From positions 1,302,001 through 1,366,000 of the forward strand of contig NADL03000699.1 in assembly GCA_002205965.3 (NCBI GenBank): a stretch of DNA of 64,000 bases, in the 5' to 3' direction. Numbering within the stretch: the stretch's first letter is position 1; every line of letters begins with the position of its first letter. Made by a program: the position numbers and the translations under genes. The DNA comes from Kappaphycus alvarezii (Eukaryota > Rhodophyta > Florideophyceae > Gigartinales > Solieriaceae). The notes below the pieces were generated by a model. It saw nothing but the letters and a program-made list of their open reading frames with translations. It did not search any database and was not told the origin of the DNA. Shown here piece after piece: positions 32,812 through 43,569 of this stretch.

Positions 32812-33300
32812 TGTTAAGCGCACACGAGCAGATCAAGGTAGAACTGTGGTTGAAACTTTGGCTGAGGCTGGCTGGGTTAATCCGGCCGCTCCAAACCAGG
32901 GTTTATATAGAACTGAAGATAGCTACAAACTAAAGTAAAATGCAGTCTAACAGTAGCGAATTCAACGGTGTTCCCGTAAAACAGCCCTGACGGTATCTTC
33001 AGTAGCGCTTTCAGAATTGTAGTCGGCACGAGTGACATACTCTGACAAGATGTAAGAAGTACATTGGTCCAGGTGGCATGGGATATCAAGGCGACTTTTG
33101 ATTGGCAAAGCAATGATATAATATACCAGTGTCAAACTCGCCCGTAACTATTCCAAGTGTACCAATGGGGTCAAACGCTGTGTTCAGAACTGTAAGGAAG
33201 GTGTAATGACAGCAAAGTGCCTAGTAGCACTGGTTGCAAGGTTATCAGTGGTTTGAATCTGCAGTACAGTAGATGAAGTGAATTAGTGTAAAGCTGTAAG
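32812..33300. other. Non-coding insertion-like block inside the copia gag region
   Basis: Coding similarity breaks off near 32800 and resumes near 33310. The ~490 bp between them has no coherent frame but holds a good TATA-like GGTTTATATAGAAC (32893-32906). It begins TGTTAAG right after the break. This would fit a solo LTR inserted in gag, but I could not identify a target duplication. Confidence 0.3.
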
Positions 33301-33309
33301 GTCTTTGAA

Positions 33310-33650
33310 GTGAAATACAACAGCCTCCGCCACCAACAACAAGTCGTGCTACGGCGATTGTTGGAAATAGGTGCTCAAGGTTTGACTCCCAAGCATCATT
33401 GCGCCCTATACGCAGTCTCAGCGTTCGAAAGGAGTCGTCTGCAGCGGAAGGAGTCCTCAAACTACATCCTCGCCGATTTCATCAAGGGTGAGGAAGACGT
33501 AGGAAACCAAGAAGAAGCAGATGATAAAGAGATCGACACATATTTCTCGAACGAGAACACAAAATTGGACGCTCCGGACCAGCTTCTATGTGACGAAAGA
33601 GATGAAGGTGTCAATATTTTTGATATCTCCACAAACTTCGTGGAGTGATA
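33310..33650 (+). pseudogene. Copia (31-37 kb) gag C-terminus/linker
   Basis: An open frame of 112 codons: LQRKESSNYILADFIKGEED, then acidic linker sequence DKEIDTYFSNENTKLDAPDQ, ending FDISTNFVE and a stop. The Y-I-x-x-F-x-G-E-D pattern and acidic linker are typical of the region between the gag zinc knuckle and the protease in this copia lineage. The zinc knuckle itself is missing, perhaps destroyed by the preceding insertion. Confidence 0.45.
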
Positions 33651-33779
33651 CGAGCCGGCGGAAGAACCGGACTGCAACATTTCGAAAAAATATGTGGAAG
33701 TTGCTTTGCGTTTAAAACACCCCTCACCTATTTTATCCGACTAAGATCAATCCAGATATGAAAAATTACCCCTCTTCAA

Positions 33780-34260
33780 CTCATCAGTCAGACGAAGACT
33801 TACAGATATCCATGATGGACACCCTCGTTGGATAATTGATTAAAAAAGTCGGAAGTCGTCGTCCGCTCGGCTTTGTCTCTGACTTTGGTCCCCCATAATC
33901 CGTCGTTGGTGGCAATAAACTGAATTGGATACATAAAATGAATTTATTGCTTTCCCGGAAAACATTTCGCTTCGCTGATGCCTCCTACCTATCACTAGGA
34001 TGCATTTCATTGCCCTGCAGACCCCTCATGGTGCCCCTCGTGTCCTGGTCAACATCTATATCGTCGACTCTGACATTCTAGCTCTCCCGGCCTTGGAAGT
34101 CATGGAGAGGTAATCTATTACCTCATGCATTGACTATATTCGGTTCGCACGTCGCACGCCGCATACATTTGGTGATAGACGGGTTTCATATATGAATCAG
34201 TGGGCAATTCATATGAAAAGATCCGCAAAAAATCAACCCCATACCCCCTTTCAGTCCTAA
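33780..34260 (+). pseudogene. Copia (31-37 kb) aspartic protease region
   Basis: Over shifting frames: SVVGGNKLNWIHKMNLLLSR, KTFRFADASYLSLGC, LQTPHGAPRVLVNIYIVDSD and LALPALEVMER, then WAIHMKRSAKN. The pattern (PxSVVG, FxFxDxSYxSLG, PRVLVxxDIVDxDIPAL) fits the protease of fungal copia elements. The catalytic D-T/S-G is not legible at about 33880. Several stops. Inactive. Confidence 0.5.
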
Positions 34261-35200
34261 TTTCGAGTCTAAATCACCAAGAGGCAGCTTACACGGCTCC
34301 TTCTAGAGTTTTTACACCCAATGTCAAAAAAATTGTGTCAATATATTCCCCGCTCATGCCCTAAAGAAGCAACAACCCAGAGTTTAAGGACCATTGTGGG
34401 GACACATAAGCTTTGCAACCCATGGCAAGGGATTCAGCACACCCCCACTCTTTTCGCGTCTACTTTGGTGCTGATGAAGCCCGGTTCAATGATAGAATTC
34501 CTTTAGAAATTATGGTCACTGATGGAGATCCAAAGGTCCATAGAGATGACGAAGGTACTCGCTTTAGCGCAGCCCCCTTCTTCTCCAATGGTTCCATAGA
34601 ACACATCCGGCAGAAGATCATCGAATGTTGGGCAATCATTTACACCGGGTTACCCAAAAAGATTTTCACCGACACAGGCTCCGCGTTCGGCCCGAATTTC
34701 ATCCACCTCGCAAGAGTTGCGGACGACGAAGTCAGCCATACAGTTGTAGAAGCTCATCCAAGCCTCTGTTTGGGTAATGCTATCACGATCCGCTGTGGAA
34801 GACATTCGGCAAGATCAAGGTAGAGAACTCAAAGGCAGACAACGGTTTTGCACTTGCATGTGCCGTCAAGGCTATGAACGACACTCGTGGATCCGAATGA
34901 TTAGTGCCACCAGATATATTTTTTGGAAAATTTTCTCAGCTTCGCAAACCTTCCGAGCCCCACCAAATCCACCAGACAGTACAATAAAGAGCCGACATTG
35001 CCACACTGGCGCCAGGAGAGATGGAGAGACAAATGAACACCTTGCGCCTGAATCGTGCTTTCAAACAAGCAGCAGCCCCAGACAGAGACCGAGCTTATGA
35101 GACCGGGGACAAAGTGTCAGTCTGGCGAGAGGTGGCCTCATCAAGCTGCATCGGTGAATGGCTTGGACCCTTCACTATAGAAAACTTTGATACCTAACGG
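34260..35200 (+). pseudogene. Copia (31-37 kb) integrase
   Basis: 34413-34700 reads RVYFGADEARFNDRIPLEIM, then VTDGDPKVHRDDEGTRFSAA (where the family has DIMYLDGKPVLHIVDEGTHF), and IIYTGLPKKIFTDTGSAFGP with the second Asp-type motif. Coding continues in another frame with KVENSKADNGFALACAVKAM and ERQMNTLRLNRAFKQAAAPD, the catalytic-core end, and ETGDKVSVWREVASSSCIGE in the C-terminal domain. Frame changes near 34740 and stops near 34900, 34980 and 35197 break it. It would insert element DNA into the genome. Confidence 0.65.
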
Positions 35201-35212
35201 AAACTTGTCTTC

Positions 35213-36000
35213 GTGCGGGAGTCGGTCTCCAGTCCTGCAGCACCTTTCAACGTTGCACAAGTGAAGCCGTACTTCGAACCAGTAACTATCGCGCATCAGT
35301 TTCTGATCGATGTTGCGGCAGAAATAAAAAACTTCAGGTCACCTTACAAAGATCTTAGCCACACCATCGAAGTACTCAATCCAAGTGATGACCGCGCCCG
35401 AGGACCAGAGATGACCGAGGCAAAGAAAGCACAGGTACGCGGCCTTTTAGAACGTGAAACGTTCAGGGTAACGCTTCGCGAGGAAGTATCTCCTGACTCA
35501 AACGTCTCCCTGGGAAGCTTTTTTTCTTTCCCTTAAGTCGAGAATCAATGGGAAAACGAAGTACAAGGCAAGACACGTCATCAAAGGAAATAGCGACAAT
35601 ATGAAGCAAATCCTCCTCTTCTCCTCAGTAATTCCACAACTTCTATCAATTAGCCTGATCTTGGGTTCGGCAGCCATCTTCGGAGTTGATCTCTGGACTG
35701 CGGACATCATCCAGGAATATCTCCGGTCCACCGAACCACTCGCTCGCGACATATTCATCAACAAGCCAGCACCAGAGTTTGAAGCGAGCCCTGATCAATG
35801 CTTAAAGCTTCTCCGTCCCTTGTATGGCCTATGTGACGCCGAGGACCTATAGCATATGACTATCGACAAACATTACCGCGAAGAAATCGGCATGACACCG
35901 TTGCACATTGACCCTGCCTTGTATTACCTACTCACTCAAGTTGTACTCACCGGGCTCAGCAGCGTGTATCTCTACAATCTCATGCGATGTGGAAGTCCGT
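35213..36000 (+). pseudogene. Copia (31-37 kb) reverse transcriptase
   Basis: 35213-35536 gives the region before and into the RT (EMTEAKKAQVRGLLERETFR). A shifted frame at 35515-35610 gives [20 protein letters not shown], the conserved KARxVxxG motif. 35601-35852 gives [20 protein letters not shown] (DVTQAY motif, first Asp region), [12 protein letters not shown] and [16 protein letters not shown], then a stop and HMTIDKHYREEIGM. The second catalytic motif (YVDD) is not legible beyond 35960. Dead. Confidence 0.65.
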
Positions 36001-36139
36001 AGCTTCGAAGGATATCCGAGCAAACGCATCAGAAGTTCGAGGTGAAAGCCGACGAGGTGCTTCACGCAGAGTTCACAGTTTCCTTCGTGGGCAGAGAGGA
36101 TGATAATTCCTTCTGTATTGACCGAAGCCATTACCTCCG

Positions 36140-36905
36140 GACGCTTGAGTGCCTACCATGATGTGCTTCAATTTCACACTTCAGATATATGCGCATGAGG
36201 CTGTTTTGGCTCGCTATCTCAAGGCTAGACTGCCTCTTCGAAATATATCAGCTATCTTATGTCACCAAAGACATGTACGAGAAATAACTCCAGTCGATAA
36301 TACGTCTAATGAACAAGGCCATCAAGTACGCAGTTAACAATCGACCTCGCCTCCACATTGACAAGTTTAACCTCGTATCGTTCTGAGTCATCGATTTGTC
36401 GGACTGATCGTTCGCCAATAACCGTGACATGTCCTCTCAGCTTGGTCATGTAGTGCTCCTTGGCGACGCGTCCAACTCGGTCATTCCCCTGTCCTTCAAA
36501 TCTTACAAGTCACGTCGCGTCAAAAGATCTTCTATGTCTGGTGAATTCATTACCTTCAGCGATATATTCGATATGTCCATAGCTGTCGTAGAAAAATCGG
36601 AACGCATGCTCTCTCGAAGGTACTAATCCAGCTTCTCATGGATAGCAGGTCTCTTTTTGACGTCATTTCGAAGGGATACCGGACTGAGGAGAATAGAATG
36701 ATGCTCGGTATCGCAGCAGCAAGGGAAGGGTTCCACGATAAGTTTTTCTCAGATATTTGACTCGTTCGAAGTCAACAGAAACTTGCTAATCCACTCATAA
36801 AGCCAATTTGTAAAGCAAAGCTTCGACAAATAATCGCACGTGGACAAATTGATGTTCAAATTGAAAAGAGGATTATCAGCAGCCCGGAATTCATTTCAAA
36901 ACTAG
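36140..36905 (+). pseudogene. Copia (31-37 kb) RNase H and element 3' end
   Basis: Across frames: WLAISRLDCLFEISQLSYVT (the YLAWLAxSRPD motif), NKAIKYAVNNRPRLHIDKFN, SFANNRDMSSQLGHVVLLGD, KSYKSRRVKRSSMSGEFITF (RNase H core SKRVKRSxxAGE) and later LIHSXSQFV-type end sequence. At least seven stops. Similarity ends near 36905 (ARNSFQN). No 3' LTR follows that I could recognise. Confidence 0.55.
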
Positions 36906-38328
36906 TTGAAACACTTTAGCTACCTCAAGTCGTGTTGTATTTGGCCCATTACACAACTCTAGAGCCTCCCCACTCAATTCAATAGGGTACCTTTCGGCGT
37001 TTTCCAATATAATACCACACGAGCAATTAACTGCGACGCAGTTATCTACCCTGTGTAATCCTTTCGCGACCTGCGTCAATCGCACGAGCCAAACTCCTTA
37101 GCGATAAGATGCTACTATCCGGAAAGCCGTTTGGCGCCGACTAGATGAGTTCTTGCGACGATTTGCAAACAATGTCTTCCTGTCGTACGGCTTGCGCAAA
37201 TTTAAACGGCGTCAAAGTCCCCGAAGTAGCTCCGTGGCCTGGCCGAGTTTGCGGAAGTGCATGTCAGACTCTTTTATCCCCTCCTCGACATCCAACGCCT
37301 CCTTTTCCTCACGAAATCATGCAGTACCGTTAAACATTGCAGCGGGAACACAATCTAGAGCTCCTTTCACGCTTACCAATAACCAACATCGATCGAAGCC
37401 ATACAAATTCAGCCAACGAAAGATTGGAACCTCGGGCACCGTGCCCATCTGTCACCACAGGGACACCTGGAATTCTCACGCGGATTTCTCTCATACTTGG
37501 TAACCCTCGTCACTCATGTTTCTCACTGCCTTAACTTTGCGCTCGAGTCACACGTCCAGGAGCCACGATGAATAAACGAGGAATCGCCTTACCGGAAGGT
37601 ACCACGATCGCCTTGGTTTTGAAGGATACTGCCATTTCCGTGGCCACAGTGGGTGGAAAGGTTGAACCTTCAACCTCGCAGTTCGCTCAATGATCGTCAA
37701 CATTCGTCGTGCACGAGTACCACCTTCCTAACTGAAATAATTTCTCTTTGATATCTAGTCCAATCCCGTAAAACAACGCGTCAATCTCGTACTCTGTTTT
37801 GTCTGACATCATTCCCCCCACTACGCCCCCACCGCCGGCCTCCCCCTCCCCCTCATCTATCAAAAACTCTATTCAACTCCCCTTCTTATGGTTGGTTTTG
37901 GCTCTTTTCTTTCTCCGCACAATCTTATACCTGCCGTCGTGGTAGTCGCTCCCGAATATTTTCTTCATACAACGATCTATATCCTCCTCTGACTTCTCGC
38001 TTCGACGGATTTGATTTTCCAGTGCACGAACTGCACCATAACTCTGATCGACCTCGCCGCAAGCCTCAAGGAAAGGCAAGCGCTACCCGATTAACCACTT
38101 TGTAGTCTGGATCGACTGAAGCACTTCAAATAAAATGAGGGATGTCCCAACGCATTCAGAAATTTCATCTTTTATGTCTTCTGACGGATTTGATTCCCGC
38201 CCCTGCAGTCGTCGCTGTCGGTCGTTCTGTGTTTTATTTTCCGTTATTTTTTTTGTTTTTATTGTTACCTTACGGTTCTGTTAACCCTATTTGCACGTAC
38301 ACCGCATACTACGTAGCCCCAACGGGGA
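36906..38328. other. Long unassigned stretch
   Basis: It includes an ATG-less frame 37153-37503 and a minus-strand frame 37873-38079 (RALENQIRRSEKSEEDIDRC, Lys-rich end RRKKRAKTNHKK) that could be part of a coiled-coil protein. No family is recognised. Pyrimidine-rich DNA at 37800-37870. This is the least explained segment over 1 kb in the window. Confidence 0.35.
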
Positions 38329-38690
38329 GAGTTTCATCCGCTGCACATATAATGTACATTGTACTAGCCCCCGTCTTTAATTTATTGGCTTCCAACCGAT
38401 GCCACTGTAATGGCATCGCACCAGCTGGGTGTTCGGCCACCATTTTCTGTACATTATATTTAGTCGAATCGTCAACCCTTCTCTCTCTCCTCCCGGGGCA
38501 CTCGAACAACAGAGAGAAGTACCTCAATGTCTACCAACCGTCCGTTGTATCGCTGAGATGCCCGCCCAGGTAATTCTCTAAATAAACTATCCATTATTTG
38601 TAACAACACAGGCGTTCTGTTCTATAGCGTCAATTGCTGCCTGGCGCATACCGCTGAGAATCGAGACCGGGTCTCACGACAACCCCTGCA
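38329..38690 (+). repeat. Dispersed repeat R1, copy 2 (empty site)
   Basis: Homologous to 29717-30280 but without the 208-bp insertion. It retains the contiguous CGTTGTATCGCTGAG. About 50 bp after it, GCAATATATAAAGCTCAGTC (38737-38756) is a strong TATA-like element followed by CAGTTAATTTCAGTTAGAG. Confidence 0.8.
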
Positions 38691-39170
38691 GAAAATACCG
38701 ACTGTCTGGAGCCCTAGGAGAGGTAATAGTGGTCCTTGCAATATATAAAGCTCAGTCCTCATCAGTTAATTTCAGTTAGAGAGCCAGTTTGGAAAGGAAA
38801 ATCTGTACCCCCTGTCCTGGTATTTCCGTGGCCCACATATTGTCTCAAACCGTGGTTCGGACCTCTGTGCGGCCTTAATTGAAGGTACTACTGTATATGG
38901 GGGTACCATAAATCGCCCGTTTCCATAAAAATATGGCGGGTGTGATACTGATGAATTAGAGACAACCCCTTATTTAATTAGAATTACCATTGGTTATCAA
39001 TGCGCCAAAATTAAAGAAGAAATTGATTCATCCGTTGAGATTAAGATAGAATATATCAATCTCAACGGATATCAAACTTTTTTGGTTGGGCCTTTTATCC
39101 AAGCCTTCACATGAATTCAGCATCATCCCTTCCCCATTCGGTGACCTAGCAAAATACTTTCGATATCGAA

Positions 39171-40320
39171 ATGGGTCAGATTCGATCATCCCCTGGTACC
39201 AGTAAGAGACGAACTCGGATAACAGACGTGTACTAGTATTTCACGACCACCACTGTTGGCGAAGAATGTCGCAAAAAGTGGCTGCGATGCCCTACGTATG
39301 CAGCGTTATCAGCGTTACATCAAACCTGCAAACGCATGCCTGCAAGGTTAGATTTTGAATAGAATCGGATAATCAGAAAAGATTCAAGATACACGGGTGT
39401 TTACAGGCCGCTGTACAACTGACGAAATAATAACATGAGTAACGATGGAGAAAGAAACTAAATCGGTGGATAATTAACACGAACCTCCCTTTCCTTTGCG
39501 GTGAGGAAAAAGAGTTCAAACGCTTAGTTTCAATGCTTGAAAGTGAGTTCAATGTTCCATCTCGGGTCACAATAAGGCAAAGAATGAATGGCGTTCATGA
39601 CGAAAAGCTCCCCGAGCTAAAGGCAGTACTGTTTAAAGTTCCTAGAAAAGTCAACTAGACGACTGAATCTTGGTCGTCTAAAGTCTACAAAGGCCACTCA
39701 GTTATCCCTTCACACTGGATATCGGAGGGTTGGAAACTAAAGTATGTCGTTCTGGACTTCTTATGGTTTATGAAGCTGCATAATGTTGATAAAATATGTT
39801 CTGTTTTGCATGAAAAACTGTACTGTCTTCAAGGAATTTATGTAAAAAAGTTCGGGTTATTACGCCAGATAACGCCAGCGACGTTTGCAGCTGAGTCTCA
39901 AAGTTGCTGAGCCGACTTCTAGTAAAAGGGAACTCAGCATCGATAATAAAATACTTTCACGTCCGCTGCATTTTCCATGTCGTTAATCTAGGAGTCAAAG
40001 AATGCCTGGGGCTCATAAGAGACGAAATTGCAACTATTCGATCATTAATTAATTCAATTAGCGCTTCAGTTAAGCGGTGTGATTTATTTTATGCTGTGAA
40101 AGGCGAACTCGGAGAAAATCCTAAACTTCCTGTGCCGGGTGTAGAGACGAGGTGGTATTCGACATTTCGTATGATGAAAGATTCTTTTGCTGTTCGACGA
40201 GTATTTACGGTTGTATGAAACAGAATACCAGAGCTTGAAGTTTTTGTTATTAGAGGATTTAAGATGCACGGATTAAACGTGTTTTTTCGACTTTTAGACA
40301 TATTTAATCCAGATTAGGCG
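39171..40320 (+). pseudogene. hAT-family transposase remnant (hAT-B)
   Basis: From an ATG (39171, MGQIRSSPGTSKRRTRITDV) a BED-like N-terminus follows (ECRKKWLRCPTYAALS). 39640-39900 reads TTESWSSKVYKGHSVIPSHW and ISEGWKLKYVVLDFLWFMKL, the TTDxWTS...HxI..W core with the catalytic-domain start. 39904-40218 gives CIFHVVNLGVKECLGLI, SLINSISASVKRCDLF and GVETRWYSTFRMMKDSF (C-H-xx-NL and TRW-x-ST motifs of hAT). There are several stops and a frame change; the C-terminal dimerisation domain is absent. Not close in sequence to hAT-A or hAT-C. Confidence 0.75.
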
Positions 40321-40537
40321 CTGTAACAAAATTACTCAAAAGTAAGGAGGAATCCAAATCTCTCGACAGAGTAGGAGCATTTTTAACTACACTGTATTTT
40401 GATAACCTACTAGGCACCTCTACTCTGTCTTCTACGTGAATATATAATGAACAGATGAGTAAAGTTGCAGACTTCTCTTACTCCACGCAGTCTTATCTTC
40501 ACTCTCAACTTCGCAACGCATCTCCCAACTTCACAAC

Positions 40538-40914
40538 TGTTAGCAGCATAAGTTTTACGCTTACTGTGCTGGCGTCCGATGGGTCTCCCTTATTTGGCTG
40601 GGACTTAATCGCTCGTGCATTCACTTCCAAACAGACGTGCGCGAACACTGGCAAGCCACCAGTCATCCATCTGTGGTCGAGGCTTTTCCTTCGATCTGTG
40701 TGTGGTTGAGGCTTCCGCATCGACATGTGCCGTTGGACATGGTCTAGTGTTTGGCGGAGAGTCGCTAGGGCCTCTGCGCTCACGAAGTAGAACGACCAGC
40801 TGGACCTCTACAGTAGTCTATATAAGCCCGCCTATCAGCCGTGAAAGTAAAGTGAGCACACCAGCTCTCCCATATCTCTCAACCATTCGGCCTGATCGGA
40901 CTCAATCTCCGTCA
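40538..40914 (+). repeat. 5' LTR of copia-3
   Basis: It begins TGTTAGCAGC and ends CTCCGTCA. A TATA box CTATATAAGC is at 40818-40827. It closely matches 45185-45563. Confidence 0.9.
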
Positions 40915-40928
40915 GGTTATGGGCCCAG
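40915..40928 (+). promoter_or_regulatory. Primer-binding site complementary to initiator tRNA-Met anticodon arm
   Basis: GGTTATGGGCCCAG directly follows the 5' LTR. It is complementary to the anticodon stem-loop of eukaryotic initiator tRNA-Met (GGGCCCAUAACCC type), not to the tRNA 3' end, so priming would use an internal half-tRNA as in Drosophila copia and yeast Ty5. Confidence 0.75.
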
Positions 40929-40979
40929 GGCATTCGCTGCTCTGATAACCGCACTCTTCGGCTACTCCTTTCCCGTCGT

Positions 40980-42117
40980 TCGCCGTCGTCCTATGCGGTC
41001 TTCCTCCCTCGTCCCCCCTCATAGCCTACTCGGACAAGCCGCGCATCTGTTCTCTCGAAGAAAAGAGTGACTATCACCTCTGGCGCATTCGCTTCCTGTC
41101 ACGCATCAGCGCCAAGGGACTGCGCTCTTCCGTCAGGACCTCTGCCGTGGGGGTTGCACCGCCATCATCGCTGCTGCGACAAGTGAAACGACCTCTGAGG
41201 GGGCTGCCGCATCTACCGAAGACGCGCCTTCTACAGACCATGGAGACAAAGCGGAGCAAGCTAGCAACATAATTGTATCTGCTCTCGGTGATCATGCTCT
41301 CCGTGTAGTCTGTTCGTTCGTTGGGAAACCGGCCCTGATGTTGGCCAAGTTGTACGCGCGACACGATTCGAAGTCGACCGCCGGCAGGATTGCCAAGATG
41401 GGCGAGCTCGTGTCTCTGAGGTACACGTCCATTTAGGACGACATGAACGAACACGTGGAACTCCTGGGAGGTCTGGTTGAACACCTGGCCAACATGGGTG
41501 CTCCTGTATACAGTACGATAGCCGTCGGAATCCTCGTGGCCTTCGGACACGTCGACACGTTGATGCCGGTCAATGAGTCTATCAAGACACTGGCGGACAA
41601 GGACCTCAACTGGGATGACGTCAGCGCTCGCCTCATTGAGGAGGCGAAGTCCTTAAGGTCGGGGAACTACTTACCTGGACGCGCCGCACCCGCGAAGACT
41701 GCGTGCGGGATCTGCGACGGGACCACTCACTCGACGGACAGCTGCCTCCTCAACCCGCTGAACCCCAACAACCGGCTCAACGTGCTGGAGAAGACCGTGT
41801 CAGACATACTGGGACCTAGTCATAGCGACAGGGCGCAACCAAGGTCCGACGACAAGAGGCCCAAGGGGAAGAGGAGAGCCCAGACTGGCCACTCTGCCAT
41901 GGCAAAGGTTCACAGTGATGGCCAGTCACGTCGTGGTCCGGACCGTATGATGCTAGACAGTGAGACCACTTTCCTTATGACCGCGAGGGCCGATCGGGTT
42001 CACGGACATTCGTCTTGTGACGTCAAGATCCGGTTAGCCGACGACTCGGCGGTGAAGGCCTCTTCCAGAGGGACGCGTATTGTAAGGTGGGCGACAAATG
42101 GCGGGCAGCTGAAGTGA
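40980..42117 (+). pseudogene. Copia-3 gag with CCHC zinc knuckle
   Basis: Frames: DYHLWRIRFLSRISAKGL near 41070 (gag N-terminus), SALGDHALRVVCSFVGKPAL and KSTAGRIAKMGELVSLRYTS up to a TAG at 41434, then 41443-42117 with LLGGLVEHLANMGAPVYSTI, VNESIKTLADKDLNWDDVSA and the zinc knuckle CGICDGTTHSTDSC (C-x2-C-x4-H-x4-C, intact). Near the end MLDSETTFLMTARADRVHG is the start of the protease, where the family has DSGAT, so the catalytic Gly is Glu. One stop and one frameshift in gag. Confidence 0.75.
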
Positions 42118-42470
42118 CCCTGTCAGACACTCTGATTATTCCCCACCTGGCCACTAGTTTGTTGTCTGTACCGGTCCTCGTGAACAAAAACATCACCGTG
42201 GCCTGCATGCCCAGCCAGGCCGTGCTCATCGACCTTGAGGACGATTGCGCCGTGCTGGGACGCGCCGTGCAGGCGAACAACGGACTGCTCTACATACAAG
42301 ACCAGGAGTCCGCATCTACTGTCCATCAGGTCGCCGACGAGACTGAAATGGCCATGCAAGCCGTTGTGCGTCGGGAAAGCAAGTCGGCCGTACAGGATGG
42401 GGCCAAATCCCCAGAAAGCCTCGACAAAAATGAACAAGTCCATCCGGGTTACAAGACATAAGACGACCAC
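41940..42470 (+). pseudogene. Copia-3 protease region
   Basis: The domain starts at LDSETTFLMT (41950-41980) and continues SSCDVKIRLADDSAVKASSR. After a frame change (42060-42090) it continues LIIPHLATSLLSVPVLVNKN and VLIDLEDDCAVLGRAVQANN. D-S-E-T instead of D-S-G-A/T and the frameshift make it inactive. Overlaps the gag frame end. Confidence 0.6.
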
Positions 42471-42494
42471 TATGGATTGCGCGCCGGACGAAGC

Positions 42495-43240
42495 CAAAAT
42501 AAATGTGGCACCGCCGCTTGGGCCACGTTGCGTCGCTGGACATTGTGTGTGGTGGACAGTGATGTGTAGTGGACTCATCAATCGTGGGCTGCTGCCACAT
42601 GTCAAGAGTGACCAGTTGGACTGCGAGTCATGCACCAAGAGGAAGTACAATAATCGCTTCTCCTGCTCACTCATCAAGTCCCAAAAGGTACACCTCCGTG
42701 TGGCCGACGAAGACCAAAGGGAAGGCCTCAAACATACTGCTTCGCTTAGTCAGGCGCTTCGAAAAGCAGTCGGGCCACTCGGTCCGAGCCGTACTGCGTA
42801 CAGTCGGCGGTCCAATGGGTTGACTGAACGCACGCACGGAGTGATCCTCTAGGCCACCGGGACCTGCCTACAGGAGGCCAAGCTACCTCTGCCGTACTGG
42901 CACTACGCTGTCCGCCACGTGGCAGACGCGCGCAACGATTTTCCACACCGCAAGACCAAGCTGGTTTCCTACGAAACAATGTTCGGACGTGCGTCACCCG
43001 ATCTGGCACGTCTACTTCCCTTTGGTTTTCAGCTGTACCGCCCTCTGGTCAAGAAGCTGGCCACGTTCGAACCTCGCTTGCGCCACGGTGTCTGCCTGCC
43101 CCATAAGGGTGGCGGACTGTACCGTGTGCTGATGTTTGATCGGGCCGTGCGGACCAACTAAGTCCGCTTCAGGAATTCTTTGTTCCCCAGCCTGGATGGC
43201 CTGCGAGGTGCCTAATTGGACTCGGATACGGATGTGACAG
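42495..43240 (+). pseudogene. Copia-3 integrase with internal deletion
   Basis: MWHRRLGHVASLDIV at about 42502 is the His-containing zinc-binding GAG-pre motif. The core that follows is badly shortened: from 42570 to 42830 (SRVTSWTASHAPRG, then KGKASNILLRLV and VRAVLRTVGGPMG) the first catalytic Asp segment is missing and the second motif (LRTDGGxE) has Val for Asp. The end is better preserved: LPYWHYAVRHVADARNDFPH, ETMFGRASPDLARLLPFGFQ. Dead integrase. Confidence 0.65.
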
Positions 43241-43569
43241 CGATGCGTCGCTATCGGCGTCGTGGGACTCCACCACGGACGGCCCCGACCCTATGGAGGA
43301 CGCTCACGTGACGTTGTACTCGGACGAAATCGCCTTCAAGGCAGGCGGCGATGCCATCGACGACGCACCGTCCAATGTGATCAACCAAGATGCCCTCACC
43401 TACGTCCCTGAGAGGCCAAGCTCTTTCGGAGAAGAATCCTCCGACAAGGGACCAAGAGGACTCAGAAGACCAAAAGGATCGCGATGAGCAAGATGAAGAG
43501 GACGATGGGAAAGCTAGACCAAGTGGACGGTACTCGCTCTGACAGCAGAGGCGCGTACACTACTCAGAG

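Larger units (their letters stand above)
30860..36905 (+). mobile_element. Fungal-type Ty1/copia retrotransposon, heavily decayed
   Basis: LTR-like sequence, gag, protease, integrase, RT and RNase H can be followed in order for about 6 kb, each with stops and frame shifts. The integrase (GTRFSAAPFFSNGSIEHIRQ) and RT ([15 protein letters not shown]) sequences belong to a copia lineage that I know mainly from fungi. Protease before integrase before RT is the copia order, unlike gypsy. Confidence 0.75.
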
